This document shows, in pieces, positions 1-11,305 of a DNA stretch of 64,000 nt. Under the pieces are notes generated by a model that had not been told where the DNA came from, searched no databases, and saw only the letters and a program-made list of their open reading frames with translations. Source of the DNA: Notospermus geniculatus. Lineage: Eukaryota > Nemertea > Pilidiophora > Heteronemertea > Lineidae. The position numbers and the translations under genes are program-made. Location: the NCBI GenBank assembly GCA_002633025.1, contig NMRB01002805.1, positions 18,050-82,049 of the forward strand. The letters are read 5' to 3'. Position 1 is the stretch's first letter; every line of letters starts with the position of its first letter.

Positions 1-848
1 AAAACAAAACTATTTTGGAGTGACAAACTATTTCAGTAATCCTCTAAAGAGATAAACATGCAAAAAGTGTTTATAACTACACCAAAAACGAAATGATAAG
101 CTAACAAGACTAAACACATGAACACTACACTCCAGGCATAGCTGATTCACCGTCTATAATAGATTTAATACACTGTCCATCCTCACCCAAGACAGAACAA
201 ACGTAGTGACGTCACGCAGCACAAGCAGACCTAATAGAATTTAGAAATTCTGATTTTGCCAGTGCATCAGGGTTGGTGAGTGGGATTTTCAGCCAGCAAA
301 AATCATGAAAATAACAAAAGTTACACTGCGGATGACATTGGGAATCAATAGTGATGTAGTGTGTAGGTAGGAAAAACCAATCCTGTGACTTAAATCACAA
401 TAAAAAGTTTAGTTTTCGAGTTATCCTTAGCCATTCGAAATTTCGGATATCCGGAGAGCGATAGAAACTTCAGTAAAACCAATGAAGACCGCCCTCATTG
501 AGGTGAGGGCGGTCTTAATTAGAGCGCTTCCAACCGAGACAACATTAAAGTAGGCAAATATTAAAATAGATGCACCGTCTACCTGTCTTCTATCCGCCAT
601 TGTCTCACCGCAGCTCATAACATCAAAGCGCCCGCAAAGCCATCGGGTGTAATTAGCGCCATTAACCAGGAGAGGCAATGCCAAATGAAACCTAATGACG
701 GGAAAATTAATTTCGCTTGAAGTTGAAATGATGGAGGGTTTTTGTGGTGGAATGCGGATGACTTCTGGTCTCCAGATATAGTTGCTGGGGTTCTATTGGG
801 ATGATGAGGATGGGTGGAGAGGAACTTGTATGTGATGTGACGTCGGAG
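1..848. other. No gene seen
   Basis: No ORF with recognisable protein character and no splice-bounded exon could be supported here. The only structure is the short perfect hairpin at 485-516, listed separately. Confidence 0.5.
485..516. repeat. Perfect 13-bp hairpin
   Basis: AAGACCGCCCTCA (485-497) is followed after a 6-nt loop by its exact reverse complement (504-516). It is GC-rich and isolated. It could be the remnant of a foldback element; no target-site duplication is visible. Confidence 0.6.
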
Positions 849-1331
849 GCAGATTGACTTGAGTAGATGTCATCAGGTGTGGAAGTCAGATTGAATAGAC
901 GTCATCAGGTGCTAGGTAGATTGAGCAGATGACATCAGGTGCGAGGCTGACTGAGCAGACAACATCAGGTACTAGGTTGCTTGAGCAGATGACATCAGGT
1001 GCTAGGCTGACTAAGCAGACGACATCAGATGCTGGGCTGACTGAGCAGAAAACATCAGTTGCTAGGCTGACTTATCAGATGACATCAGGTGCTCGGCTGA
1101 CTGAGCAGACGACAGCAGTTGCTGGTGGCTGATTGAGTAGATGTCAGCAGATGCTCGGGCTGATTGAGTAGACAACAACAGGTACTGGACGAAGATTGAG
1201 CAGACGTCATCAGATGATGAGGCAGATGAGTAGACATCATCAGGTGCTACAGGTAGATTGAGCAGACGTCATCAGCTGCTGGAGGCTGATTCAGCATGTC
1301 ATCAGGTGCAGAAGTCAGATTGAGTAGACGA
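849..1331. repeat. Minisatellite, ~30-bp unit
   Basis: About 14 degenerate tandem copies of a unit close to GACTGAGCAGACGACATCAG plus GTGCTAGGCT. The central copies (about 930-1110) are exactly 30 bp and keep one frame open, giving an apparent 67-residue ORF that is a by-product of the repeat length. Outer copies run to 33-39 bp. Confidence 0.8.
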
Positions 1332-2738
1332 CATTCCAAAGAAACTACATTGTATGCTGAGGTGGGAAATTACTAAAACTTTTCTGCTGGTTATCATCAT
1401 CAACAGGCAGCCATGTACCTTTAATAAAAAAACAAACAAACTGGCAATTTGTATGTGCTGAAAGTCATGGAAATCATCATGCAAATGAACTGATAATTCC
1501 TTATTGGTAGATCATTAATCGAGATTGGCCACAATCATGAAGCCACTGAGTAGAATGTCAATGAACGATATCTGTATAACACTGGTGGTAACCAACGGAC
1601 AAACTACACCACATACATACTGTTGTTCAATGGATAATGACCATATGCTTGCATAGAATAGAGCATAGAATAGAGCCTGTGCATCATCATGGGGAGTCAT
1701 GGTGCACCCAGATACAGGACCCTCGCCCTCCGAGTCCTAGTCCTAGGGCATAATTCGAATCCCCGTTCTTGACAACACTCGTGCTGACCCAATTCGTGTA
1801 GTCGTTGACTCAACTTGAGAATGACAGTTTCGAAAATTTTGCTACATCGGACATCAAGCCGGTTGCGCCGCTTTTTTTGGCCTGACAATTTCGAAATTAT
1901 CTCTCTTGCGATACCTACAGGACGATGCAGAGGCAGAGCTGATACTGGTACACCTAAAACATACAGAACACTCGGCATTTCGACAGTTTTCACACATGAC
2001 ATACAACTCGTTACTGGACCTGATATCCCATAATGGTCAGCGCATGAATAACGTTCTATTTTTAGATCAGTCATGTCAGTGTTTACGGTCCCGTTTACCT
2101 GACCTCTGTATTGCAAATCAGTTAGCGGCACGATACGGCAGGTCAGAGAACCAGACTACTACCTCCCTCCCTGCACTTATTTTCTCCTCCCAAATTACTT
2201 GCCAACATACCACTCACTCGTGTCGATATAGGCTAACCACAACTCGGAGAACCTCACCACTTTCTCACCTCAATCAAACGAGGCACCCACGCGAGCCACC
2301 GAACACCTTCCAAGACACGAGAGTAAACTAGAACGCGCACAAGAGTTTATTTACGGTAAATATATATGATGAGATCAATACGATTTATTGGTTTGTAACA
2401 TTTATCCATCAAAGATGTAAACAGCCTGTGGTAACTGTATCGCACGCCAACTACTTGGGAATAAATCAAATAATGCGTACCTCGGGCTCTTTGAGGAGTT
2501 TGATGTATCAAATTTGACTTCTAACGGAGCGTTTCTCAAAGACTTTGAACAAGCTTTTGGTAGACTGTAACAGAACTGTCTAGGGCATAAATGTACAGTG
2601 GAACCTCTATTACGTGGAACCTCTCGTTCACTTCTGGGATCTCTACTGAAAGTACCTGAGGAAGGGGTCGAAAATTTGCGAAATTCGGAGACGACTTTAC
2701 TTATACTTGAACCTCTATTACGGATGGCTTTAGGACTG
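1332..2738. other. Mostly unassigned, possible transposase relic
   Basis: No repeat with defined ends was found. Overlapping ORFs at 1697-2131 (minus) and 1906-2331 (plus) are the longest. Only the first part of the plus-strand one has any family resemblance (separate entry). Confidence 0.3.
1906..2043 (+). pseudogene. Possible HARBI1/PIF-Harbinger transposase N-terminal relic
   Basis: The plus-strand frame reads ELILVHLKHTEHSAFRQFSH followed by MTYNSLLDLISHNGQRMNN. Spacing of the EL-L, F-R-x-F-x-x-M and L-x-x-L positions resembles the N-terminal helical region of PIF/Harbinger nucleases (typically E-L-R-x-x-D...F-R-x-F-x-R-M...L). The resemblance stops after about 45 codons, no catalytic DDE motif follows, and no initiator ATG is in place. 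This is inference from a short pattern and could be chance. Confidence 0.2.
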
Positions 2739-3020
2739 TACACTCCTCTCGCAGTGTTTTGTTTCGCTCCGTACCTACGCTTCACAAACCACTGCTTCGA
2801 TTGGCCGGTATTCTGCCAATTTACCGCCAGATGGCACCACTACTGTTCCCGCTGCCACGCTGGAGAGTGTTTTAGGATTGTACTCAGTTGCGGCCTGATT
2901 GCGAGCACTGATTGGTTGGACAGTAGTGGTGCCATCTGGTGGTAAATCTGGCGGCCATTCGAAGCAGTGGTTTGTGAAGCGTAGGTACGGAGCGAAACAA
3001 AACACTGCGAGAGGAGTGTA
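2739..3020. mobile_element. Foldback element with 9-bp target duplication (MULE-like)
   Basis: Inverted arms of about 110 bp (2739-2847 and 2910-3020) begin TACACTCCTCTCGCAGTG and surround a short centre. Both ends are flanked by a perfect direct repeat, TTAGGACTG (2730-2738 and 3021-3029). Nine-base duplications are typical of Mutator-like elements, so this is probably a non-autonomous MULE foldback. It encodes no transposase; the ORFs that cross it are arm shadows. Confidence 0.75.
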
Positions 3021-3070
3021 TTAGGACTGATGAGAAGTGTCCTTCATTGAGAGAGGTCTTTACTACTGAG

Positions 3071-3119
3071 GTCAGATTGGATGGAAAAAAGAAGTACTTC
3101 TTTTTCCATCCAATCTGAC
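3071..3119. repeat. Near-perfect palindrome, ~24-bp arms, no loop
   Basis: GTCAGATTGGATGG followed by A(6)GAAGT meets its reverse complement directly; the only imperfection is one extra A in the left arm. It could extrude as a cruciform. Confidence 0.8.
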
Positions 3120-3380
3120 TCGTCACCATACCCTAACCCAAGTAAGCTATGCAACCGACGAAAACTGACATGCTCTGGGACTCTCAAATCTTCACAAGCT
3201 TTACCATCTCCAACAGAGAGCCTCTAGCACACAACGCACCAACTTGAGCTTCGAGTGCCTGAGTTGGAGTAGTCAGCAGCGTTCGGGCATGTAAAAAGTA
3301 CTCCCCCCACGGCAGAAATGGTTTGATCCTTGGTTTTAGATGGAGTTGACCTTCTGGCAGTATTTGACGCTTGCCTTCAT

Positions 3381-3940
3381 ACCCTTGCGCATTTTTTCAA
3401 TTTTTTCAGCATTTTCCAACCTGGCATCAAAAAACGCTTTGCATGTGGTGCGTTCGCTTAACAATTTTATTAAAGCAGCTCGGCCAGACTTTTCGAGCAC
3501 TGTTACATAGTTTAGTCTTTGAATTGACCATGGTCGTGAAAGGGTTGATAGAAACAGCCGTTCAGCTGATCACTACCGTCCTAACGACCGACAGAACGTT
3601 ATGGCATTGTCGATATCGTGGCATATTCAACGAAACTCATCCCGGCAATCCGCGAGCTAGCATACTAATTCAACGACCATTTACATGTTTACCATCTACG
3701 CCAACTGATAGCCTATCATTTAGCAGTCAGCTAGTGCCCAAGGTCGCTGAACGGGACGTAGAGATTATTGATGGCCACGGGACGAAGACATCTTATGTAC
3801 ATAAGAAAATTGAGAGGATGATTATCGTTGGGAACTGGCCCGGTGTTTGTCGTGGTACTTTATTGACAGTGCTGAGAGTTAATTGACAATGCTGTAAGTT
3901 TGTTGTTGGTATTTATTCGACGAGATAGAGTTTGTTGTAG
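3381..3940 (+). repeat. Copy 1 of a ~560-bp direct repeat
   Basis: Starts ACCCTTGCGCATTTTTTC and is nearly identical to 6020-6583 for about 500 bp, then decays around GGTATTTATTCGA. It has no terminal inverted repeats and no visible target duplication, so the class is unknown. It holds the ORF at 3530-3886. Confidence 0.85.
3530..3886 (+). CDS. Hypothetical 118-residue ORF, copy 1
   Basis: ATG to TGA, 118 codons, beginning MVVKGLIETAVQLITTVLTT and ending LLTVLRVN. I do not recognise the product. No signal peptide, clear membrane segment or catalytic motif is visible. The same ORF occurs intact at 6171-6527. The two differ at four bases in 357, three of them synonymous in this frame (GTC/GTA, ACG/ACA, GGG/GGC) and one R-to-H. 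That hints at constraint but is too few changes to prove coding. It may instead be an open stretch in a non-coding repeat, or a single exon of a dispersed element. Confidence 0.25.
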   Translation: MVVKGLIETAVQLITTVLTTDRTLWHCRYRGIFNETHPGNPRASILIQRPFTCLPSTPTDSLSFSSQLVPKVAERDVEIIDGHGTKTSYVHKKIERMIIVGNWPGVCRGTLLTVLRVN

Positions 3941-4597
3941 ACGGGTACACCAAAATTGCAGATGTCTGCATGGCATTGCCGGGGATCATCTTCTGCTGGA
4001 GTTGATGGGCATTGCTGACCATATGGCAGGTTGTTGATATCTTCAAATTGAAGATACCGCACAGTCGATTTTAATATGAATGTTGAAGGAGCAAGATCCC
4101 AGTGCAAAGCCAGGTCTGTGTGACCTTAACTGATTTTATAGCAGTTAAAACACAGAGTGGCAACTTGACCGGCAATAGAACCATGGCGTCTTACATGGCA
4201 GGGTTTCAGCCAGAGGGTAAAATGGGTAAAATTCCGTTCCCTTAAATTTTTCCAGGGTACGGATCCGTACCCTCAAAAACGTTGGGTAACCATTTTTCCA
4301 TGACATGCCGGACAAAACCAAACAACCGGCATGATCGGCGTGGGGATTTTATGCTAAAAAATACGCCTAAAATGGCACCAAACATCATTTAAACCTTTTA
4401 AAATCAAAAAAAAAATTTTTCAAACAAAATTTTTTTTCTCAAAATTATTTTTGTCCGTACCCTCGTTTTTTTTCTGGCGGAAACCCTGCATGGGTATTAA
4501 GTCCAGCACTCACAATTGCACCACCTGCCCTCCACAACTTATAGTACCTTTGCCTGTCCGATGTGGTCGTTCCAGATAGACCGTTCTCAAATTGACG
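3941..4597. other. No gene seen
   Basis: AT-rich unique-looking sequence with homopolymer A and T runs around 4400-4470. No exon or bounded repeat found. Confidence 0.4.
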
Positions 4598-5047
4598 TTA
4601 AGGCCATGCGTAATTAATTCTATGTTTCGTGTCCCACTGTCACCTAAAATTGGTGCGCGCACGCTCCAAACACAACACAAACTGCATTTTTAACACGGGC
4701 TGAAACACGAATCAATACAGTACATGTCACAGGATTGATATCCTGGGGGGATTTTGAATGGATTTAAGATGAAAAATTGAGGCATCCTGACCATGAAACA
4801 AGAGCTGTACCTGTTGGAACTTTGTTTTAATCTGTCAGCATCCTGGTTTTGTGACCAAGGATAGAAACCACAGCTTTCTCAGGAGGTATTTTAAAACTTA
4901 TTGGGCCTATTTTTTTACCGATAGTTGTGTTGGGAATCTTGAGAATCTCGGAAAATGGATGCGCAATGCATTTCTATTAGCAGTCAACAGTCAGAAATAG
5001 GTGCGCGCGCGGGACCCGAAACATAGAATTAATTACGCACGGCCTAA
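4598..5047. mobile_element. MITE-like element with ~30-bp terminal inverted repeats
   Basis: Left end TTAAGGCCATGCGTAATTAA continues TTCTATGTTTCG; the right end is the reverse complement with one gap and one mismatch (TTAGGCCGTGCGTAATTAAT). Both arms then run into CpG-rich GTGCGCGC tracts. No coding capacity. Confidence 0.7.
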
Positions 5048-5048
5048 C

Positions 5049-5285
5049 TACACACTTCCGCTGAAATCTCAACCACTACACACTTCCGCTGAAATCTCAA
5101 CCACAACCTCGGTCTGAAACTGAATGAAGTAACGCAGACAACCCCACGACAGTGACGTCAAAGACGTTGCATTAGACTCGACCATTGCTGAATCATGGAT
5201 GGCGTCACGTCAACCGGTTTCAGATCGAGCTTCTGGTTGAGATTTCGGCGGAAGTGCACAGATCTGCGAATTCGAGAATCATTTA
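5049..5285. mobile_element. Foldback family A, truncated copy
   Basis: Shares its interior (ACCATTGCTGAATCATGG, GATTTCGGCGGAAGTGC, AACCTCGGTCTGAAACTGAA) with the copies at 43833, 53620 and 56666. It lacks the ATAGACAAATCCC terminus on both sides and carries a duplicated CACACTTCCGCTGAAATCTC block at its left edge. Confidence 0.65.
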
Positions 5286-5439
5286 TAGCAACTGTTCGGT
5301 TCAGTTGCTTCCAGTCACGAGGCTTAAGACCATTCCATCATCAAAGAGGACAAGCACAGCATTGAACGTCCCCCGTCGCCCCGGGTGCAAGTCCGACGGG
5401 CATGTATTTTGAAGATTCCGTTCAGTATGAATGGCACAA

Positions 5440-5886
5440 TCACAGTTTATGTGATTCGGCTTTTTGGCCCCCTAGTGGCAAAGTGGAAAATCAGATTTGG
5501 TCGATTCTTTGACGCGACACACCGTTGGCCCATGATACATCCCTCCACCAAATATCAACCAAAAATTTTCAGTCGTTCCAAAGTTACAGAGCGGAAGGGA
5601 ACTTATGTGGTTTTTACAAAGCGCCCCCTACAGGGCTGGAAAATGAATGTAATTGAAAACCCGCAGAGTATACTATGTACNACCTGGTGGCCAAACTGAG
5701 AGTCGAATCAGACCAAAACTTGGTGTCGTGGGTCATCTGACCTAGGGGTATATATGTACCAAGTTTCAGATCAATAGCTTCAGCTGTTACGAAACGTGCC
5801 CTGCTAACGGACAACGACGACGACGACGGACGACGACGACGACGACGGACGCACAACCATTGTATAAGCTCACCACGGTGAGCTAA
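5440..5886 (-). mobile_element. TTAGCTCACC-type repeat with CGA microsatellite
   Basis: Ends on the plus strand with AGCTCACCACGGTGAGCT (5867-5884), preceded by a CGA/CGG trinucleotide tract (about 5813-5852). This is the inverted counterpart of the elements starting at 54288 and 58431. The element type is common in marine invertebrate genomes; no coding function. One N is present at 5681. Confidence 0.6.
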
Positions 5887-6019
5887 AAATGCTACCTGGA
5901 TTTTGCACTGTGCGACCAAAAATTTTGATGTCCTAATGCATTTTGTATTGTGTGCGACTTGATTTTTTTTACCTGTTCGACCAAAATCTGTTTTTTCAGA
6001 ATATGAACTTTGATCCCTG

Positions 6020-6583
6020 ACCCTTGCGCATTTTTTCAATTTTTTCAGCATTTTCCAACCTGGCATCAAAAAACGCTTTGCATGTGGTGCGTTTTGCTTA
6101 ACAATTTTATTAAAGCAGCTCGGCCAGACTTTTCGAGCACTGATTACATAGCTTAGTCTTTGAATTGACCATGGTCGTGAAAGGGTTGATAGAAACAGCC
6201 GTTCAGCTGATCACTACCGTACTAACGACCGACAGAACATTATGGCATTGTCGATATCATGGCATATTCAACGAAACTCATCCCGGCAATCCGCGAGCTA
6301 GCATACTAATTCAACGACCATTTACATGTTTACCATCTACGCCAACTGATAGCCTATCATTTAGCAGTCAGCTAGTGCCCAAGGTCGCTGAACGGGACGT
6401 AGAGATTATTGATGGCCACGGGACGAAGACATCTTATGTACATAAGAAAATTGAGAGGATGATTATCGTTGGCAACTGGCCCGGTGTTTGTCGTGGTACT
6501 TTATTGACAGTGCTGAGAGTTAATTGACAATGTTGAAAGTTTGTTGTAGGTATTTATTCGATAATGCTAGAGTTTGTTGTAGA
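6020..6583 (+). repeat. Copy 2 of the ~560-bp direct repeat
   Basis: Near-identical partner of 3381-3940. It lies 3' of a different flank, which shows an abrupt left boundary at the ACCCTTGCGC start. Confidence 0.85.
6171..6527 (+). CDS. Hypothetical 118-residue ORF, copy 2
   Basis: Same ORF as 3530-3886 with one residue changed (CRYRG to CRYHG). Both copies keep start, frame and stop. Product unknown; see the first copy for the argument for and against coding. Confidence 0.25.
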   Translation: MVVKGLIETAVQLITTVLTTDRTLWHCRYHGIFNETHPGNPRASILIQRPFTCLPSTPTDSLSFSSQLVPKVAERDVEIIDGHGTKTSYVHKKIERMIIVGNWPGVCRGTLLTVLRVN

Positions 6584-6734
6584 AAGGCCTGCGCTAAAAT
6601 CGCAATTGTCGCCACAGATGTCTGGCATTGCTGGTGTAGCAATGACGCATGTGGCGGCGTAGCATCACAGCGCACTCCAAACTGTGGCCTATACATGCAC
6701 AAAGGAACACGCGCGAGTGTGTGGAGAGTGGTAA

Positions 6735-7160
6735 CGTACATTGCACTTGCGACTGGATACAACTAGTTGCCACTGAGCTACCTAGCCTCCAGAAATGGTC
6801 GATGTATGCACCCTTGCGAGTCGCTGGAACTGAGATTTTGCCAGTGGCCACGAGTTGCACATGTTTAAATTTCTAGTGACTAGTTGTATCCAGTTTGTTC
6901 AGTTGCCGCCATGTACCTGGGTTTGTGACTGATCAGTGCCAGTTTTCTGAACACAATCGAGTCTCAAAGCCCCGGATGCTACCTGACTAATGCTGCCAGT
7001 CGCAAGTACGATGTACATGTACGAAGTCAGGACATGATGACTGATTGGAATTGTTCCTAGTTTTTCCCACTTGCTGAATTTGTGCTGTGTGTGCAGTACG
7101 TACATCACCAGCAACTGACGGATCAGTTGCTTCCAGTCGCAAGTGCGATGTACGCTGGGC
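6735..7160. mobile_element. Foldback family C (GCACTTGCGACTGG ends), copy 1
   Basis: Both ends carry forms of TACATCGCACTTGCGACTGG in inverted orientation, and the interior has further short inverted blocks (CAACTAGTTG, CTGATCAGT). The right end abuts TTAA at 7161. Other copies lie at 18172-18534 and 32199-32807. Confidence 0.65.
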
Positions 7161-7827
7161 TTAAGACCCTTCCATTGTTAAAGAGGAAAATGTCGTCTTA
7201 GTTAATGATGACTGAGACAAGAAAGGAGAATGATATATAAATTCTGTATTATAATCCCGAAGGCAATCTGCAAACTGTTCCCAATTAATTTCCTTTAATC
7301 CAAGTTTGCTAAATATACATATATATAAGAAGAACATAAACTAAATTCCTGCGGCTGACAACGACATTTCATAATCCAACTAAAACCAAATGACACTAAA
7401 AGCATCTGAATTTTGCACATCGATATTAAAATTACCGATACACGTTGATCAAAGGAAACTCGCACGTGAAGATGGCAGTCGTGAAATGCCTCGCGGAAGA
7501 CTCCGATTTTTATATGGGCTTATGAAATGCGCAATGGAGAACATCCGTCATATCTTTGACAGGTTTAGAGTCGAAGATGCATCCATGCTGCAGTGACAGC
7601 ATTTGATAATATTTTGGAGAGTTTGGTGAAAACCACACAGAATACAAGTTTTTACAACGTGAGCTGCTTCTGACACAATGAGCAACTAACGGGTTATTGC
7701 CAAAGCAACTGACTTAGCTGGCTACTGACAAGAGCAACACTAGGTTAGCCCGACTTACACAAGCAACACAAGGCGAGCAATTTACTGACACAATTAAGCA
7801 ACTAGGTGAGTCAGTTTACTGACTCTA
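7161..7827. other. No gene seen
   Basis: Unique-looking sequence. The 68-residue ORF at 7390-7596 has no recognisable motif or splice context. Confidence 0.4.
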
Positions 7828-8233
7828 CGCCTGTTTCCACTGAAAACCTGGCGTCCAGGGCGTGGACAAGACGCGGAATGCAAAATTAGTAAATCCGCAT
7901 TCATTCAGCAACCTCTCCGCATATTCCTGAAAGATTCCGTTCACTGTCTTTATCATTCCTAAACATTTCCTGGCGTTTCTGCACTTTTGGGAGAGGGCAA
8001 TATGCTCAATAGGCGTTGATGTAGAAGCAATGCTGAAATGTCAGAATTTGCTTCCGCAACCCTTCCTAATGCTGTCGGCGCTCTAGCGGACGCCACCCAT
8101 TAACAGCAAATTCCATCAAGGGTTTCACAGGGTTTTGAATCCTTCTATGGTTAACAACATGGTTAATGCCTGTGAAAACTGCACAACTCGCCACAAACTG
8201 CGGCCAAAAATCTGCTGTTGTGGAAACGGGCCT
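7828..8233. mobile_element. TIR element enclosing a dispersed repeat
   Basis: The outer inverted ends are GCCTGTTTCCAC (near 7829) and GTGGAAACGGGC (near 8222). Inside, 7848-8099 matches 18640-18883 (CTGGCGTCCA, GACAAGACGCGGAATGCAAA, GCTTCCGCAACCCTTCCTAA). The inner repeat has its own imperfect inverted ends. Confidence 0.55.
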
Positions 8234-8771
8234 TAAGGAATCAGGTGAGCCGGTTACTGGCACATTTATCCTCGTGAGCCGTTTAATAACACTGACTAGG
8301 TGACCCGGTTACTGGCACAAGCAACTAGGTGAGCCGATTATACCACCCGCACAGATCAGCGAACACACTTCCACCATTTCAGCGAGAAACGTACCAATCA
8401 GATTTCCGGCCACGAACATCATATAATTTCCCATAATAACGCGAGTCTCCGTCTCAAAGCACACCTTCAATAGAACCTAATGGCCACACCAAGGTCTGAC
8501 AAGTTTCTTTGAGACGGACATGATTTGTCCCTTGTGTACCGGGCATCCTAACAGTATCTCGACGTTGAATTATAAAACCAATCACGTTATGGCTGTTCGC
8601 GACGTGCCGGCGATGACTGATGAAGCGGGAGAGGAACACCTCTAGGGATGAGTGTCCTTCTCGTCATCCGTCAAATTGGCCCGTACTTCACACGAGGTGG
8701 GACTCTTTCTGACGAGTGTGTTGCGGCAAAAGGACCAGGAATGAACAGCTTGGAGATTTCTCCTTTTAGGC

Positions 8772-8823
8772 TGGGGTCATCCTCCCATAGCAGGGCTTTG
8801 GTCTTGCTCCTCTTCATACGTCA
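8772..8823 (+). repeat. Half of a CATCCTCCCA foldback
   Basis: CATCCTCCCATAGCAGGG followed by CTTTGGTCTTGCTCCTCTTC matches one arm of the complete foldback at 32563-32676. The partner arm is missing here. Confidence 0.5.
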
Positions 8824-8852
8824 CGCACAACGTTTTTGTGAGTGGAGGAAGA

Positions 8853-8989
8853 GGGGCATGAAATAATAACAGGTTTCTAAGGTGAAAGACGTAGCTCCCT
8901 ACTGGACCCGAACCCATGGACCCTCACATAAGGCATCAATCGCCAGCACTCGGGGGCAGCACACCTTTACCACTAGGACAAATCCCCCA
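8853..8989 (-). mobile_element. tRNA-headed SINE fragment
   Basis: The minus strand reads a tRNA-like head: A-box region TGTCCTAGTGGTAAAGG and B-box GGGTTCGGGTCC, followed by TCTTTCACCTTAGAAACCTG. A second copy lies at 22370-22505 in the opposite orientation. The acceptor stem does not close, so it is not a functional tRNA gene. Confidence 0.65.
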
Positions 8990-9047
8990 TCTTCAAAAAA
9001 GATCGTTCAATGACCCGTAAGGTGCGGTATCATATTTGGCAAGGGTA

Positions 9048-9480
9048 TCAAAAGGAAGACGTGGCAGACAAGGCAAAGATGTGGCAAACATCTGGCAAAG
9101 GTATGGCAGGATGTGGCAAACATTTGGCCAAGATATTGCATGATGTGGCAAAGATGTGGCAAACATCTGGCAAGATGTGGTAAACATCTGGCAAAGATGT
9201 GGCAGAGATATGGCAAGATGTGGCAAACATCTGGCAAAGATATGGCAAGATGTGGCAAACATCTGGCAAAGAAATTGCAAGATGTGGCAAACATCTGGCA
9301 CAGATATGGCCCGATATGGCAAACATCTGGCAAAGATGTGGCAAACATCTGGCAAAGATATGGCAAGATGTGGCAAACATCTGGCACAGATATGGCAAAC
9401 ATCTGGCAAAGATGTGGTAAACATCTGGCAAAGATATGGCAGGATTTGGCAAACATTTGGGAAAGATAGTATATGGTAAG
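9048..9480. repeat. Minisatellite, 32-bp modular unit
   Basis: Tandem mixture of GATGTGGCAAACATCTGGCA and AAGATATGGCAA modules, about 13 repeats. The core GATGTGGCAAACATC is an interrupted palindrome. Stop-free frames on both strands give overlapping pseudo-ORFs rich in M, W, Q and K (plus) or C, L, P and F (minus). Confidence 0.9.
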
Positions 9481-10074
9481 ATGCAGCAAACATCCCAATG
9501 CCAACCACATCGCGTGCCACACACTGCAGCGTAAACCACTTGAGTCGAAATGGCTTTAGTCACAGCACGAGAAAACCGGAGTTGCCAGAAAGACTTATGC
9601 CCTCTTTTACATGAAGAGGCTTCACATGGTGACCAAACCTGGACCCTCAGATGTGAGAGGGTGCTGATGTTCCCCTGCACCACTGTGAGAGCCCAATCGG
9701 CATTGATGGTAATAGCGTTTCCAGAATATTTCAGGCCAAGGTCTCCCCACTCTTGTGACCGTGCTCTGCATAATGCATCCCCCATACAATTGATCTGCAA
9801 TTTAGTTAGTTTTTAATGATACAGAATATGTAGGTAATGGGATTGTTAGTATTGGTAATATAATAATGCTTAACTTGTAATTTGCCTTATAATAACTAGA
9901 GGGTAATATGAGAAACAACAATCGTCAAAGGCCGAACCGTATTCACTTTCATCATAATAACGGGTAAAAACTTGTATCTTTTATTTCGAGATTGGTGCTG
10001 TATCGGTTAACCAAACACAAAAAATTCTTGTTGGCAATTACATGGATGTTTTTCCATACTTAAAGGTGCCTACA
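9481..10074. other. No gene seen
   Basis: No exon, SINE or bounded inverted repeat recognised. Confidence 0.4.
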
Positions 10075-10341
10075 GGTCGACATTGTGTCTTGAAGCAACT
10101 CGCGGCAACTAGCTTTCCGGTGATAGAAGCAACTCCGAGTGACTGATCAGTTGCCGATTTTGTCGACCTGAGCTCGCTTGCGTCTCCGAGCAACTGTCGG
10201 ATCCGCTAGTTGAGCGTGCTGTTCGAGGTATAACTGCCAGTTGCTCCGAGTTCCTCACAATCGCTGAAATGTAGACCTTTGCGTGGTAGGTTTTTTATCT
10301 GCGACGGATCCGTCGAGTTGCTTCAAGACGCAATGTCGACC
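10075..10341. mobile_element. Foldback element, GGTCGACATTG ends
   Basis: The left end GGTCGACATTGTGTCTTGAA continues GCAACTCG, and the right end is its reverse complement with one substitution. The interior contains repeated GTTGC and CGAG blocks in both orientations. The design resembles family C with an unrelated sequence. Confidence 0.7.
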
Positions 10342-10539
10342 AATGTCGAATGTTGCAGCGCAGGCAATCGTAGTGCGACCTGACATCCGCAAAAGACACT
10401 ACAACACTAACACACCCATTTTTTCTGCAAAATTGGGAAAGTTTAACCTTTTCAGTCCGGATCTTAAAACTCAGGTCAGTCAAGATAGATAGATAATTTG
10501 GACTTGGAGCTTCATAACCCTTTTGGATCTAAGCTTACA

Positions 10540-10765
10540 CTATGGGGTGGAGTCCACGACAGGTTACTGTCCACCTGTGTGGGGTCTTTTACTTGCCCTG
10601 GCACAGATGCTCAGCTACAAGGGACCATGGCTTTGAGTCTCATCCGACAGACTCTAATCATGGTTCACAGCTTTTCACATACATGTCCTGGCCAGGGATC
10701 GAACCCACGCACTGACCCTGTTACGATTGAAAGTCAAGCGTGTTAGACCGCTCGACCACCAGGCC
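10540..10765 (-). mobile_element. tRNA-derived SINE (family S2)
   Basis: On the minus strand, a tRNA-like head (10690-10764) has A-box TGGTCGAGCGGT and B-box GGGTTCGATCCC, then a body with ACCATGG, and near its far end GGCAAGTAAAAGACCCC. The same body occurs at 39440-39600, 39838-40135 and 33600-33715. Confidence 0.7.
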
Positions 10766-11305
10766 AAGACAAGTCAAGGATGGCACCGATTTCGTTCTTT
10801 GGTTCATCTTCAGCAATTTCCCGGTGGCCATTTCTCTACCCTCCCGAACGATCTCCCGACCCCAACGGCAGCAATTAGGCCCTGAAATTGCACCCCTAAT
10901 GGCATTGCCCTTTGCAACACCATCCCATTATAAACCTCGCGACAAGGCATACCATAAATACCAGTATATAAATGCAGTGATAAGCGATGAGCTCCGTCGG
11001 CAGATTTGCAAAGATCAACAACAGCACTAATGTGAGAAGCTTTTAGATTGATGAACCAGCGTTGAAGAACAAGCTCCTATAATTACTTGTGCGACTTTCC
11101 CCCAGCAAAAAGTCGGCTACAGAATATAGGGTAATGGGAATTTTATATATTTAACCCTTTCTGTATGAATTTATTTGGCTGGGAATGATTGACTGTTACT
11201 GTGAAACTTGATGCCACTTCATCAATATTTGGCTGATAACAAAACAAATGCAAGCTTCTTTTCATGTGGCAAACTGCTATGCAGGTTTAGACAAAAGCTA
11301 GCAGA

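Noticed and set aside
9007-9800. Long minus-strand ORFs of 171-250 residues rich in Cys, Leu, Pro and Phe
   Set aside because: They are translations of the 32-bp minisatellite, which has no stops in most frames on either strand.
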